Shown piece after piece: positions 12,458 through 22,345 of a stretch of DNA of 64,000 nucleotides (position 1 is the first letter of the stretch; every line of letters begins with the position of its first letter). The DNA is from Citrobacter portucalensis. Its GTDB lineage: Bacteria > Pseudomonadota > Gammaproteobacteria > Enterobacterales > Enterobacteriaceae. The position numbers and the translations under genes were made by a program. The DNA lies in contig NZ_MVFY01000002.1 in NCBI RefSeq assembly GCF_002042885.1, forward strand, positions 372,001-436,000, read 5' to 3'. Under the pieces are notes generated by a model. It searched no databases and was not told the DNA's origin. It saw nothing but the letters and a program-made list of their open reading frames with translations.

Positions 12458-12958
12458 ATGACAGAAGCAACTTCCCGCCGTTCTGCTTATTCCCGACTGC
12501 TTGACCGTGCCGTACGCATTCTGGCGATGCGCGACCACAGCGAGCAGGAACTGCGGCGCAAGCTGGCCGCTCCGGTGATGGGGAAAAATGGACCAGAAGA
12601 AATTGATGCCACGCCGGAGGATTACGACAAGGTCATCGCCTGGTGTATTGAAAGTCGTTATCTGGATGATGATCGTTTCGTGCAGCAGTTTATCGCCAGC
12701 CGTAGCCGCAAAGGTTATGGACCAGCCCGAGTGCGCCAGGAATTAAACCAAAAAGGGATCGCACGTGAAGCTATCGAGCGGGCCATGCGTGAGTGCGAAA
12801 TTGACTGGGCAGTGCTTGCACGCGAGCAGGCCATTCGTAAGTACGGTGAACCTTTACCTGTCGATTTTTCAGATAAGATAAAGGTCCAGCGTTTTTTGCT
12901 CTATCGCGGCTATCTGATGGAAGATATTCAGGCAATATGGCGAAATTTTGACGATTGA
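12458..12958 (+). CDS. recX: RecX, regulator of RecA
   Basis: Binds the RecA filament and inhibits its ATPase and strand exchange. The 166-residue protein consists of repeated three-helix units, with [12 protein letters not shown] near residue 25 and [21 protein letters not shown] near residue 90. It is downstream of recA, reached by transcription through the hairpin, so it is SOS-induced at low level. Confidence 0.95.
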   Translation: MTEATSRRSAYSRLLDRAVRILAMRDHSEQELRRKLAAPVMGKNGPEEIDATPEDYDKVIAWCIESRYLDDDRFVQQFIASRSRKGYGPARVRQELNQKGIAREAIERAMRECEIDWAVLAREQAIRKYGEPLPVDFSDKIKVQRFLLYRGYLMEDIQAIWRNFDD

Positions 12959-13086
12959 CCGCATACGGGATTTTACTTCCCAGTAAAGAAAACTTATCTT
13001 ATTCCCACTTTTCGATTGCCAGAGGCGCAGTTTGCGTGCCGATGCTGGTAATGACATTTCGTTAGCTTGATTTCTTCAGGATAATT

Positions 13087-15714
13087 ATGAGCAAGAGCAC
13101 CGCTGAGATCCGTCAGGCGTTTCTCGATTTTTTCCATAGTAAAGGACACCAGGTAGTTGCCAGCAGCTCCCTGGTACCGAACAATGACCCTACTTTGTTG
13201 TTTACCAACGCCGGGATGAACCAGTTCAAGGATGTTTTCCTTGGCCTCGACAAGCGTAATTATTCCCGCGCAACCACCTCGCAGCGTTGTGTACGTGCGG
13301 GCGGTAAGCACAATGACCTGGAAAACGTCGGTTACACTGCACGTCACCACACTTTCTTCGAAATGCTGGGCAACTTCAGCTTCGGCGATTACTTCAAACA
13401 CGACGCTATTCAATATGCATGGGAACTGCTGACCGGTGAAAACTGGTTTGCCCTGCCAAAAGAGCGTCTGTGGGTAACCGTCTATGAAACTGACGATGAA
13501 GCCTATGAAATCTGGGAAAAAGAAGTCGGTATTCCGCGCGAACGTATCATCCGTATCGGTGATAACAAAGGTGCGGCTTATGCTTCAGACAACTTCTGGC
13601 AGATGGGTGATACCGGTCCTTGCGGTCCATGTACCGAAATTTTCTACGACCACGGCGACCATATCTGGGGTGGACCTCCGGGAAGCGCAGAAGAAGATGG
13701 GGATCGCTACATTGAGATCTGGAACATCGTCTTCATGCAGTTCAACCGTCAGGCTGACGGCACCATGGAACCGCTGCCGAAACCGTCCGTGGATACCGGT
13801 ATGGGTCTGGAGCGTATTGCGGCCGTGCTGCAACACGTTAACTCCAACTATGAAATCGACCTGTTCCGCTCACTGATTGAATCCGTGGCGAAAGTCACTG
13901 GCGCAACCGATCTGAGCAACAAGTCTCTGCGCGTTATCGCCGACCATATCCGTTCCTGTGCATTCCTGATTGCCGATGGCGTTGTGCCGTCGAATGAAAA
14001 CCGTGGCTATGTGCTGCGCCGTATCATTCGTCGCGCGGTACGTCATGGCAACATGCTGGGCGCGAAGGATACCTTCTTCTACAAGCTGGTTGGTCCGTTG
14101 GTGGACGTCATGGGCTCTGCAGGTGAAGAACTGAAGCGTCAGCAGGTTATGGTTGAACAGGTTCTGAAAACCGAAGAAGAGCAGTTTGCGCGTACTCTGG
14201 AGCGTGGTCTGGCGCTGCTGGACGAAGAACTGGCAAAACTGTCTGGCGATACGCTGGATGGCGAAACCGCATTCCGTCTGTATGACACCTACGGTTTCCC
14301 GGTTGACCTGACGGCAGACGTTTGCCGCGAGCGTAACATTAAGGTTGATGAAGCGGGCTTTGAAGCTGCAATGGAAGAACAGCGCCGTCGTGCGCGTGAA
14401 GCCAGCGGTTTTGGCGCAGACTACAATGCGATGATTCGCGTTGATGGCGCCTCTGAATTTAAAGGCTACGAGCACCTGGAACTGAACGGCAAAGTGACCG
14501 CGCTGTTTGTTGATGGTAAAGCGGTAGACGCAATTAACGCAGGTCAGGATGCCGTTGTCGTACTGGATCAGACGCCGTTCTATGCGGAATCTGGTGGTCA
14601 GGTTGGCGACAAGGGTGAGCTGAAAGGCGCAGGCTTCGCGTTTGCCGTTAGCGACACGCAGAAATATGGCCAGGCCATTGGTCACATTGGCAAGCTGTCT
14701 GCGGGTTCTCTGAAAATTGGTGATGCGGTACAGGCTGATGTGGATGAAGCCCGTCGTGCGCGTATTCGTTTGAACCACTCCGCAACGCACCTGATGCACG
14801 CAGCGCTGCGCCAGGTTCTGGGCACACATGTGGCACAGAAAGGTTCGTTGGTTAACGATAAACTGCTGCGCTTCGACTTCTCTCATACCGAAGCAATGAA
14901 GCCTGCTGAAATCCGTGCCGTTGAAGATCTGGTGAACGCGCAAATCCGTCGCAACTTGCCGATTGAAACGAACATCATGGATCTCGAAGCGGCAAAAGCC
15001 AAAGGCGCAATGGCACTGTTTGGCGAGAAATATGACGACCATGTGCGCGTTCTGAGCATGGGTGATTTCTCTACCGAATTGTGTGGCGGTACTCACGCCA
15101 GCCGTACGGGTGATATCGGTCTGTTCCGCATTGTGTCCGAGTCAGGTACTGCGGCAGGCGTTCGTCGTATTGAAGCCGTAACCGGTGAAGGTGCTATCCA
15201 AACCGTGCATGCTGAGAGCGATCGCTTAAGCGATGTTGCGCAGCTGCTGAAAGGCGATAGCCAGAATATCGGTGACAAAGTTCGTTCCGTGCTGGAGCGT
15301 ACTCGTCAACTGGAAAAAGAATTGCAGCAATTGAAGGAACAGGCTGCGGCGCAGGAGAGTGCAAATCTTTCCAGCAAAGCGGTTGATATCAACGGCGTGA
15401 AGCTGCTGGTCAGCGAACTCGCGGACGTTGAGCCGAAAATGTTGCGTACCATGGTTGATGATCTGAAAAATCAACTGGGGTCTACCGTTATCGTTCTGGC
15501 AACGGTAGTGGAAGGTAAGGTTTCTCTGATTGCGGGTGTGTCTAAGGACGTGACAGATCGCGTGAAAGCAGGGGAACTGGTTGGAATGGTCGCTCAGCAG
15601 GTCGGCGGTAAGGGTGGCGGTCGTCCGGACATGGCGCAAGCCGGTGGTACGGATGCAGCGGCTCTGCCTGCAGCGTTAGCCAGTGTGAAAGGCTGGGTCA
15701 GCGCAAAACTGTAA
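13087..15714 (+). CDS. alaS: AlaS, alanyl-tRNA synthetase
   Basis: Class II synthetase charging tRNA-Ala. In 875 residues it has the catalytic core starting with [20 protein letters not shown] and carrying class II motifs ([29 protein letters not shown]). The editing domain has the zinc site HSATH with the later [13 protein letters not shown]-Ala domain ends [15 protein letters not shown]. Length matches E. coli (876). It stands alone between recX and csrA. A long antisense frame is a codon-bias shadow. Confidence 0.98.
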   Translation: MSKSTAEIRQAFLDFFHSKGHQVVASSSLVPNNDPTLLFTNAGMNQFKDVFLGLDKRNYSRATTSQRCVRAGGKHNDLENVGYTARHHTFFEMLGNFSFGDYFKHDAIQYAWELLTGENWFALPKERLWVTVYETDDEAYEIWEKEVGIPRERIIRIGDNKGAAYASDNFWQMGDTGPCGPCTEIFYDHGDHIWGGPPGSAEEDGDRYIEIWNIVFMQFNRQADGTMEPLPKPSVDTGMGLERIAAVLQHVNSNYEIDLFRSLIESVAKVTGATDLSNKSLRVIADHIRSCAFLIADGVVPSNENRGYVLRRIIRRAVRHGNMLGAKDTFFYKLVGPLVDVMGSAGEELKRQQVMVEQVLKTEEEQFARTLERGLALLDEELAKLSGDTLDGETAFRLYDTYGFPVDLTADVCRERNIKVDEAGFEAAMEEQRRRAREASGFGADYNAMIRVDGASEFKGYEHLELNGKVTALFVDGKAVDAINAGQDAVVVLDQTPFYAESGGQVGDKGELKGAGFAFAVSDTQKYGQAIGHIGKLSAGSLKIGDAVQADVDEARRARIRLNHSATHLMHAALRQVLGTHVAQKGSLVNDKLLRFDFSHTEAMKPAEIRAVEDLVNAQIRRNLPIETNIMDLEAAKAKGAMALFGEKYDDHVRVLSMGDFSTELCGGTHASRTGDIGLFRIVSESGTAAGVRRIEAVTGEGAIQTVHAESDRLSDVAQLLKGDSQNIGDKVRSVLERTRQLEKELQQLKEQAAAQESANLSSKAVDINGVKLLVSELADVEPKMLRTMVDDLKNQLGSTVIVLATVVEGKVSLIAGVSKDVTDRVKAGELVGMVAQQVGGKGGGRPDMAQAGGTDAAALPAALASVKGWVSAKL

Positions 15715-15734
15715 TAATTATAAGCGTAAGTCGA

Positions 15735-15760
15735 CGCTGCGGACTTCAATCCGCAGCGTT
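15735..15760 (+). terminator. Probable alaS terminator
   Basis: CGCTGCGGA and TCCGCAGCG form a nine-bp stem with a six-base loop, followed by a short T stretch, about 20 bases after the alaS stop. The U tract is weak, so termination may be partial. Confidence 0.6.
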
Positions 15761-15952
15761 TGAATCAACGCTATCGACAACGATAAAGTCAGGTTGAAGT
15801 TGTGTATATCGGCTAAACTTAGGTTTAACAGAATGTGATGCCGTGACTGCTTACACTTAGGTGTTTGTCATCGCTTACTTTTTGGCGTTATATGATGGAT
15901 AATGCCGGGATACAGAGAGACCCGACTCTTTTAATCTTTCAAGGAGCAAAGA

Positions 15953-16138
15953 ATGCTGATTCTGACTCGTCGAGTTGGTGAGACCCTCATGATAGGCGAT
16001 GAGGTCACCGTGACAGTTTTAGGGGTGAAGGGCAACCAGGTGCGCATTGGCGTAAACGCCCCGAAAGAAGTTTCTGTCCATCGTGAAGAGATCTACCAGC
16101 GTATCCAGGCTGAAAAATCCCAGCAGTCCAGTTACTAA
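15953..16138 (+). CDS. csrA: CsrA, carbon storage global regulator
   Basis: Small RNA-binding dimer that represses or stabilises mRNAs by binding GGA motifs, controlling carbon flux, biofilm and motility. The 61-residue sequence [20 protein letters not shown] with R44-containing [12 protein letters not shown] is effectively the E. coli protein. The ribosome site AAGGAG and an AGAGAGAC segment upstream contain GGA/AGAGA-type motifs, consistent with the known autoregulation by CsrA. The leader from alaS to csrA is 238 bases and holds several promoters in E. coli. Confidence 0.98.
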
Positions 16139-16474
16139 GGTTTTCGCGTCTCACCTTTCTGGTGAGGCGCAACCTGATTGAGTTACTCTTTTTCTTCTCT
16201 TTTCTTCTTCGTCTTCCCCATTTTTTCGATTCCACTGCGCGTAATGCCTTTTCCTGCGAAGTTTCCGTTTGTTCACTCCTTCAGAAAATTGCCAATTTAT
16301 CTGTTGATAAAACACTCTTTTTGCCGTTTTTGCAGACTAATTGCGCGTGAAATGTGCAAACGATAAAAGCTCTGGAAAAATTGTTTGACTTATAAGTCCC
16401 AGAAAGTAATATGTGCGCCACGCAGCGACGATGAGCAGAAACAAGTTCTTCGAAGCACTCGCAAGAGGCGTGTT
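16139..16474. other. csrA-tRNA intergenic region
   Basis: A GCGTCTCACC/GGTGAGGCGC hairpin at 16146-16170 follows csrA closely and may be its transcript end, although no U tract is adjacent. The rest is T-rich without a credible gene; short frames here have no ribosome site. The tRNA operon promoter occupies 16385-16412. Confidence 0.6.
16385..16412 (+). promoter_or_regulatory. Promoter of the serV-argVYZQ tRNA operon
   Basis: TTGACT and TAATAT are spaced by 16 bases. A GC-rich discriminator (GTGCGCCACGC) follows the -10, as typical for stable-RNA promoters under stringent control. It is about 62 bases upstream of the first tRNA. Confidence 0.8.
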
Positions 16475-16567
16475 GGTGAGGTGGCCGAGAGGCTGAAGGC
16501 GCTCCCCTGCTAAGGGAGTATGCGGTCAAAAGCTGCATCCGGGGTTCGAATCCCCGCCTCACCGCCA
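16475..16567 (+). tRNA. serV: tRNA-Ser (anticodon GCU)
   Basis: A 93-base tRNA with encoded CCA end, long variable arm (class II) and anticodon GCT in CCCTGCTAAGG. The acceptor stem pairs GGTGAGG with CCTCACC. It is the first gene of the tRNA operon, three bases before the first tRNA-Arg. Confidence 0.98.
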
Positions 16568-16570
16568 TTT

Positions 16571-16647
16571 GCATCCGTAGCTCAGCTGGATAGAGTACTC
16601 GGCTACGAACCGAGCGGTCGGAGGTTCGAATCCTCCCGGATGCACCA
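16571..16647 (+). tRNA. tRNA-Arg (anticodon ACG), copy 1
   Basis: A 77-base tRNA with encoded CCA; acceptor GCATCCG pairs with CGGATGC and the anticodon is ACG (CGGCTACGAACCG). Inosine at the first anticodon position reads CGU, CGC and CGA. First of four identical copies. Confidence 0.98.
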
Positions 16648-16707
16648 TATTACTTGATAGCGCTTTAGCAGTGCCATCAAATCTGCAGTAAAGTAAGTTT
16701 CCCTGAT

Positions 16708-16784
16708 GCATCCGTAGCTCAGCTGGATAGAGTACTCGGCTACGAACCGAGCGGTCGGAGGTTCGAATCCTCCCGGATGCACCA
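16708..16784 (+). tRNA. tRNA-Arg (anticodon ACG), copy 2
   Basis: Identical to copy 1. Its start lies exactly 137 bases after that of copy 1, and the 60-base spacer resembles the next spacer. Confidence 0.98.
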
Positions 16785-16844
16785 TCTCTTACTTGATATC
16801 GCTTATCACGATATCAATATCGGCAGTAAAGCAAGTTTTCCGAT

Positions 16845-16921
16845 GCATCCGTAGCTCAGCTGGATAGAGTACTCGGCTACGAACCGAGCGGTCGGAGGTT
16901 CGAATCCTCCCGGATGCACCA
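16845..16921 (+). tRNA. tRNA-Arg (anticodon ACG), copy 3
   Basis: Identical to copies 1 and 2, again 137 bases after the previous start. The following spacer is unusually long (171 bases) and holds a structured insert. Confidence 0.98.
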
Positions 16922-16982
16922 TATTCTCCGAGATAACAGCAAAACTGTTGTTTCATGGTCTGCGAGATAATCGCGAGCACCA

Positions 16983-17053
16983 GGGAGGATAACGTTGCTT
17001 CAGCAACGGCCCGCAGGGCGAGGCGCAGCCGAGTAATCCTCCCGGATGCACCA
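16983..17053 (+). repeat. Structured insert ending in a 19-base tRNA-Arg 3' tail copy
   Basis: GGGAGGAT (16983-16990) pairs with ATCCTCCC (17036-17043) and encloses a GTTGC-TTCA-GCAAC hairpin and a GCCC-GCA-GGGC hairpin. The segment 17035-17053 repeats the last 19 bases of tRNA-Arg, including CCA. Similar tRNA-tail repeats are known in the tyrT operon of E. coli (rtT). In a processed transcript the tail copy would look like a tRNA 3' end without a tRNA body. Confidence 0.7.
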
Positions 17054-17092
17054 TCTTCTTCGCAGTATCAGTAGTAATCAGCAATTCCCGAT

Positions 17093-17169
17093 GCATCCGT
17101 AGCTCAGCTGGATAGAGTACTCGGCTACGAACCGAGCGGTCGGAGGTTCGAATCCTCCCGGATGCACCA
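17093..17169 (+). tRNA. tRNA-Arg (anticodon ACG), copy 4
   Basis: Identical to the other three copies and last in the operon, 248 bases after the start of copy 3 because of the insert in the spacer. Confidence 0.98.
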
Positions 17170-17290
17170 TCTTGTCCCTCCCTCTAAATCATTTCCACAT
17201 ACTCTCTGAACACCCCTCAATTCGCTGTCAGCGACAAAATCAATCAATTACGATAAAATAACGTCTGGTCACTCGGCTTGTGAGAAGACG

Positions 17291-17857
17291 ATGTACGAAC
17301 GTTATGCGGGTTTGATTTTTGATATGGATGGTACCATCCTGGATACCGAGCCTACGCATCGTAAGGCGTGGCATGAGGTATTGGGGCATTATGGACTACG
17401 GTTTGATGAACATGCCATGGTCGCTCTCAATGGTTCCCCAACGTGGCGTATTGCGCAGTCGGTAATTGAATTGAACCATGCCGATCTTGATCCTCATGCA
17501 CTGGCACGTGAAAAAACCGACAAGGTGAGAAGCATGCTGCTGGATAGCGTCCAGCCTTTGCCGTTGGTTGATGTCGTGAAAGCCTGGCATGGTCGTCGTC
17601 CTATGTCGGTAGGTACGGGTAGTGAAAGCGCAATTGCAGAAGCGCTGCTCGCTCACCTTGGTCTGCGTCACTATTTTGATGCTGTAGTCGCAGCCGATCA
17701 CGTACAACACCATAAACCGGCTCCTGATACGTTTTTGCTTTGTGCCGAACGTATGGGGGTTGTTCCGGCTCGCTGCGTCGTGTTTGAAGATGCCGATTTT
17801 GGAATACAGGCGGCGCATGCCGCGGGAATGGATGCCGTGGATGTCCGGTTATTGTGA
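17291..17857 (+). CDS. yqaB: YqaB, fructose-1-phosphate/6-phosphogluconate phosphatase
   Basis: HAD-superfamily phosphatase of 188 residues, known in E. coli to act on fructose 1-phosphate and related sugar phosphates. Motif I is FDMDGTILDTEPTH (near residue 10), motif II VGTGSES, motif III the Lys in HHKPAPDTF, and motif IV VFEDADFGIQAA. It overlaps yqaA, whose GTG start lies within its last codons. Confidence 0.95.
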   Translation: MYERYAGLIFDMDGTILDTEPTHRKAWHEVLGHYGLRFDEHAMVALNGSPTWRIAQSVIELNHADLDPHALAREKTDKVRSMLLDSVQPLPLVDVVKAWHGRRPMSVGTGSESAIAEALLAHLGLRHYFDAVVAADHVQHHKPAPDTFLLCAERMGVVPARCVVFEDADFGIQAAHAAGMDAVDVRLL

Positions 17858-18282
17858 GTGATGGACTGTCGCTCCTGTCACTGTTTGCCAGCAGTTTTCT
17901 CAGTGCCACGCTATTACCCGGCAATTCTGAAGTTGTTCTGGTTGCTTTGTTGGTTTCCGGGGTCAGTCATCCCTGGGTCTTAGTCTTAACAGCAACAATG
18001 GGTAATAGCCTTGGAGGGTTAACTAACGTTATCCTTGGGCGTTTCTTTCCATTGCGTAAAACATCGCGCTGGCAAGAAAAAGCCACAGGCTGGTTGCGGC
18101 GCTATGGCGCTGTCACACTATTATTAAGCTGGATGCCGGTTGTGGGGGATTTGCTGTGCCTGTTAGCCGGGTGGATGCGCATCTCGTGGGGCCCAGTTCT
18201 CTTTTTCTTATGCCTTGGCAAGGCGCTGCGCTATGTTGTTGTCGCAGCGGTTACGACACAAGGCATTATGTGGTGGCACTAA
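17854..18282 (+). CDS. yqaA: YqaA, DedA/SNARE-associated family membrane protein
   Basis: A 142-residue inner-membrane protein of unproven function. It has about four hydrophobic segments and the conserved PGNSEVVL and GNSLGGLTNVILGRF motifs. It begins with GTG overlapping the yqaB stop by four bases; the E. coli protein has the same start. Co-transcribed with yqaB and followed by gshA. Confidence 0.9.
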   Translation: MSDGLSLLSLFASSFLSATLLPGNSEVVLVALLVSGVSHPWVLVLTATMGNSLGGLTNVILGRFFPLRKTSRWQEKATGWLRRYGAVTLLLSWMPVVGDLLCLLAGWMRISWGPVLFFLCLGKALRYVVVAAVTTQGIMWWH

Positions 18283-18332
18283 TTGTGTTGTGGGATAGCC
18301 TTCAGGGTAACCAATACCATTATGCTAATTAA

Positions 18333-19916
<1,584 letters not shown>

Positions 19917-19924
19917 TACAAAAG

Positions 19925-19997
19925 AAAAAGGCCACTCGGGAGTGGCCAAAATTTCATCTCTGAAAACAGGGATGATGATAACAAATGCGCGTCTTTC
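19925..19997 (-). ncRNA. micA: MicA, Hfq-dependent small RNA
   Basis: Read on the minus strand, the transcript begins GAAAGACGCGCATTTGTTAT and ends in a GGCCACTCCCGAGTGGCC hairpin with a U tract. It is about 73 bases, close to E. coli MicA in sequence and position between gshA and luxS. MicA represses ompA and other porin mRNAs upon envelope stress. It is antisense to the luxS leader, as in E. coli. Confidence 0.95.
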
Positions 19998-20003
19998 ATA
20001 TAC

Positions 20004-20030
20004 TCAGACTCGCCCCGGAACAAAGAGTTC
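20004..20030 (-). promoter_or_regulatory. Sigma-E promoter of micA
   Basis: On the minus strand GAACTC (-35) and TCTGA (-10) are 16 bases apart, the sigma-E arrangement. Transcription would start at about 19997. This couples MicA to envelope stress. Confidence 0.88.
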
Positions 20031-20065
20031 AGATTATTTTTAAAAAATTTATCGGAGGTGGCTAA

Positions 20066-20581
20066 ATGCCGTTGTTAGATAGTTTTACTGTCGATCACAC
20101 CCGGATGGAAGCTCCCGCGGTCCGGGTTGCAAAAACGATGAACACCCCGCATGGCGACGCAATCACCGTGTTTGATCTGCGTTTCTGCATTCCGAACAAA
20201 GAAGTGATGCCTGAGAAAGGTATCCATACGCTGGAACACCTGTTTGCAGGTTTTATGCGTAACCACCTTAACGGTAACGGCGTTGAGATTATCGATATCT
20301 CTCCGATGGGATGCCGTACCGGCTTCTACATGAGCCTGATTGGTACGCCGGACGAACAGCGCGTAGCCGACGCGTGGAAAGCGGCAATGGCGGACGTGCT
20401 GAAAGTACAGGATCAGAACCAGATCCCGGAGCTGAACGTTTACCAGTGCGGTACGTATCAGATGCACTCTCTTAGCGAAGCACAGGATATCGCGCGTCAT
20501 ATTCTGGAGCGTGATGTACGCGTGAACAGCAATGAAGAGCTGGCGCTACCGAAAGAGAAACTGCAGGAACTGCATATTTAG
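20066..20581 (+). CDS. luxS: LuxS, S-ribosylhomocysteine lyase
   Basis: Cleaves S-ribosylhomocysteine to homocysteine and DPD, the precursor of autoinducer-2. The 171-residue metalloenzyme has the ligand motif [10 protein letters not shown] (near residue 53), the catalytic Cys in GCRTGFYMS (near residue 84) and the third ligand Cys in YQCGTYQ. GGAGG precedes the ATG. The leader overlaps micA in antisense. Confidence 0.97.
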   Translation: MPLLDSFTVDHTRMEAPAVRVAKTMNTPHGDAITVFDLRFCIPNKEVMPEKGIHTLEHLFAGFMRNHLNGNGVEIIDISPMGCRTGFYMSLIGTPDEQRVADAWKAAMADVLKVQDQNQIPELNVYQCGTYQMHSLSEAQDIARHILERDVRVNSNEELALPKEKLQELHI

Positions 20582-20613
20582 TCTTATTGATTAGCTGTTC
20601 CAGTATTTAAATT

Positions 20614-20640
20614 AACCCCGGTTTATGTCCGGGGTTTTTT
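20614..20640 (+). terminator. luxS terminator
   Basis: AACCCCGG and CCGGGGTT pair across a seven-base loop and run into six Ts, 33 bases after the luxS stop. Confidence 0.93.
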
Positions 20641-20926
20641 ATTGCTTAATATAATGTGCGTTTATTATATTTGCGGCGAGAATACATTTTAATTTAAGTG
20701 ATGCTTGACCTGTTAAATAATAAAATGTGATCTGGTAAACAGAAAGAGGTGGATAAATAATGATGCCAGAGTGTATTGATCACATAAACTAAAAAACATA
20801 AATAATTAATAGAAAAACATAATGGAATGCGCCAGATATCCGGGTAATAACAAGACTCTTTTAATAGCCGGTAGATAGGGTTTTTATCAAATCTTATCTG
20901 GTATACATTAAACTTTAGGGATGAAA
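20641..20926. promoter_or_regulatory. AT-rich leader of the porin gene with possible CRP site
   Basis: No gene is seen here. TGTGA-TCTGGT-AAACA at 20726-20741 has a perfect left CRP half (in context AAATGTGATCT) and a weak right half. A separate TGATCACAT half lies near 20780. cAMP-CRP control would fit a sugar porin, but the match is only partial. Confidence 0.35.
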
Positions 20927-22297
20927 ATGAAGGCTAAATATTTGGCGCTGATGATCGGTGCTTGCTTTTCTCATAACCTTTGGGCAGCAAATAATATCAC
21001 TATTGAGCAGCGTCTGGCTGAACTGGAGCAACGTGTTGTTAATGCCGAAAAACGGGCATCCGATGCTGAGGCGCAAATTCGCTCGCTGAAGCAGCAGCAG
21101 GTCGCCGCTACGCCGACGGTGAATGTCCAGTCTGCCGAGCCGATTGCAGCAGGTGAAACTCCGCCTAAGCTGACATTATCTGGCTTCAGCGATATTAAGT
21201 TCTATGGCGATGTCGAATTTAATATGGATGCGGCAAGCCGTTCCGGTAGCCTGACATCGACGAGAACATCAGCGAATAAAGATTGGGCACCAGGAACCAA
21301 TGAACGCTGGGATATTAACGGACGCCTGTTACTGGGCTTTGATGGCTACCAGCGGCGGGACAACGGTAATTTTGCAGGGTTCTCGGTACAGCCTCTGGCG
21401 GACCTGACCGGAAAAATGAACCTCGATGATGCCGTTTTCTTCTTTGGTCGTGAGAATGACTGGAAAATTAAGGTTGGTCGTTTTGAAGCCTACGATATGT
21501 TCCCGCTGAATCAGGATACGTTTGTTGAATATTCGGGGAATACAGCGAACGATCTCTACAGTGACGGTTACGGCTATATCTATATGATGAAAGAAGGACG
21601 GGGACGTAGCGACAGCGGGGGTAACTTCCTGCTGAGCAAAACCATCGACAACTGGTATTTCGAAGTTAACACATTGCTGGAAAATGGCAGTACGTTATAT
21701 ACCGAGAAGCAGTACCACGGAATGGATTTAACCAACGATAAAAACGTGGCTTACGTCCGTCCGGTTATCGCCTGGCAAAATGGGCGTTTTTCAACGGCGA
21801 TAGCGATGGAAAGTAACGTCGTTAACAACGCCTACGGTTATTACCAAAATGGGACGTGGATCGATCAGTCAGATCGTACGGGCTATGGTTTTACCATGAC
21901 CTGGAATGGTCAAAAAACGGACCCGGAAGATGGCGCGGTGATTAACCTGAATACCGCCTATATGGATGCGACCGATGAGACAGATTTTACCGCAGGGGTG
22001 AATGCGTTGTGGCATCGATTTGAACTGGGTTATATCTATGCGCATAACAAAATCGAAGCCTTCAATGCTACCAATATCGATGCCGTTTGTGAGGACGATT
22101 GCTGGATCACCGATCCCGGCAATTATGACATTCACACTATTCATGCCTCATATTTATTCCCCAATGTGATGGATATGAAAAACTTTAACATCTACCTAGG
22201 TGCCTATGCTTCATGGGTAGAGGCCAATCCGAATAATGGTGATAACAGCGAAGATGCGCGTTACGGCGGGCGTCTGAGATTCAAATATTACTTCTGA
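20927..22297 (+). CDS. RafY/ScrY-like carbohydrate outer-membrane porin
   Basis: A 456-residue predicted sugar porin. The signal peptide is MKAKYLALMIGACFSHNLWA. A heptad-rich coiled-coil follows (EQRLAELEQRVVNAEKRASD, about residues 26-60), as in ScrY and RafY, then many amphipathic beta strands ending in the outer-membrane signature KYYF. The start at 20927 is preferred over the ATG two codons earlier because AGGG directly abuts that upstream ATG. A short Cys pair (CEDDC) may form an external loop disulfide. No sugar kinase, hydrolase or transporter is adjacent, so the substrate is unknown. E. coli K-12 lacks a gene here. Confidence 0.75.
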   Translation: MKAKYLALMIGACFSHNLWAANNITIEQRLAELEQRVVNAEKRASDAEAQIRSLKQQQVAATPTVNVQSAEPIAAGETPPKLTLSGFSDIKFYGDVEFNMDAASRSGSLTSTRTSANKDWAPGTNERWDINGRLLLGFDGYQRRDNGNFAGFSVQPLADLTGKMNLDDAVFFFGRENDWKIKVGRFEAYDMFPLNQDTFVEYSGNTANDLYSDGYGYIYMMKEGRGRSDSGGNFLLSKTIDNWYFEVNTLLENGSTLYTEKQYHGMDLTNDKNVAYVRPVIAWQNGRFSTAIAMESNVVNNAYGYYQNGTWIDQSDRTGYGFTMTWNGQKTDPEDGAVINLNTAYMDATDETDFTAGVNALWHRFELGYIYAHNKIEAFNATNIDAVCEDDCWITDPGNYDIHTIHASYLFPNVMDMKNFNIYLGAYASWVEANPNNGDNSEDARYGGRLRFKYYF

Positions 22298-22310
22298 TTG
22301 TAGGTCTAAT

Positions 22311-22338
22311 AAAAAAGGGATCCGCAGATCCCTTTTAT
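22311..22338. terminator. Bidirectional terminator between the porin and emrB
   Basis: AAAAGGGATC and GATCCCTTTT pair perfectly around a four-base loop. A runs on the left and T runs on the right serve both converging transcripts. Confidence 0.88.
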
Positions 22339-22345
22339 CAGATAG

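Noticed and set aside
13870-15096. A 408-codon minus-strand frame opposite alaS
   Set aside because: It lies wholly inside alaS, has no ribosome site or recognisable family, and follows from alaS codon bias.
16603-16980. Short minus-strand frames over the tRNA-Arg copies
   Set aside because: They are translated tRNA sequence (repeated GRIRTSD/GFEPPT-type peptides), a common false gene call.
20581-20920. Possible small RNA or gene between luxS and the porin
   Set aside because: Only a terminator and AT-rich DNA are visible; no promoter-terminator pair or conserved frame.
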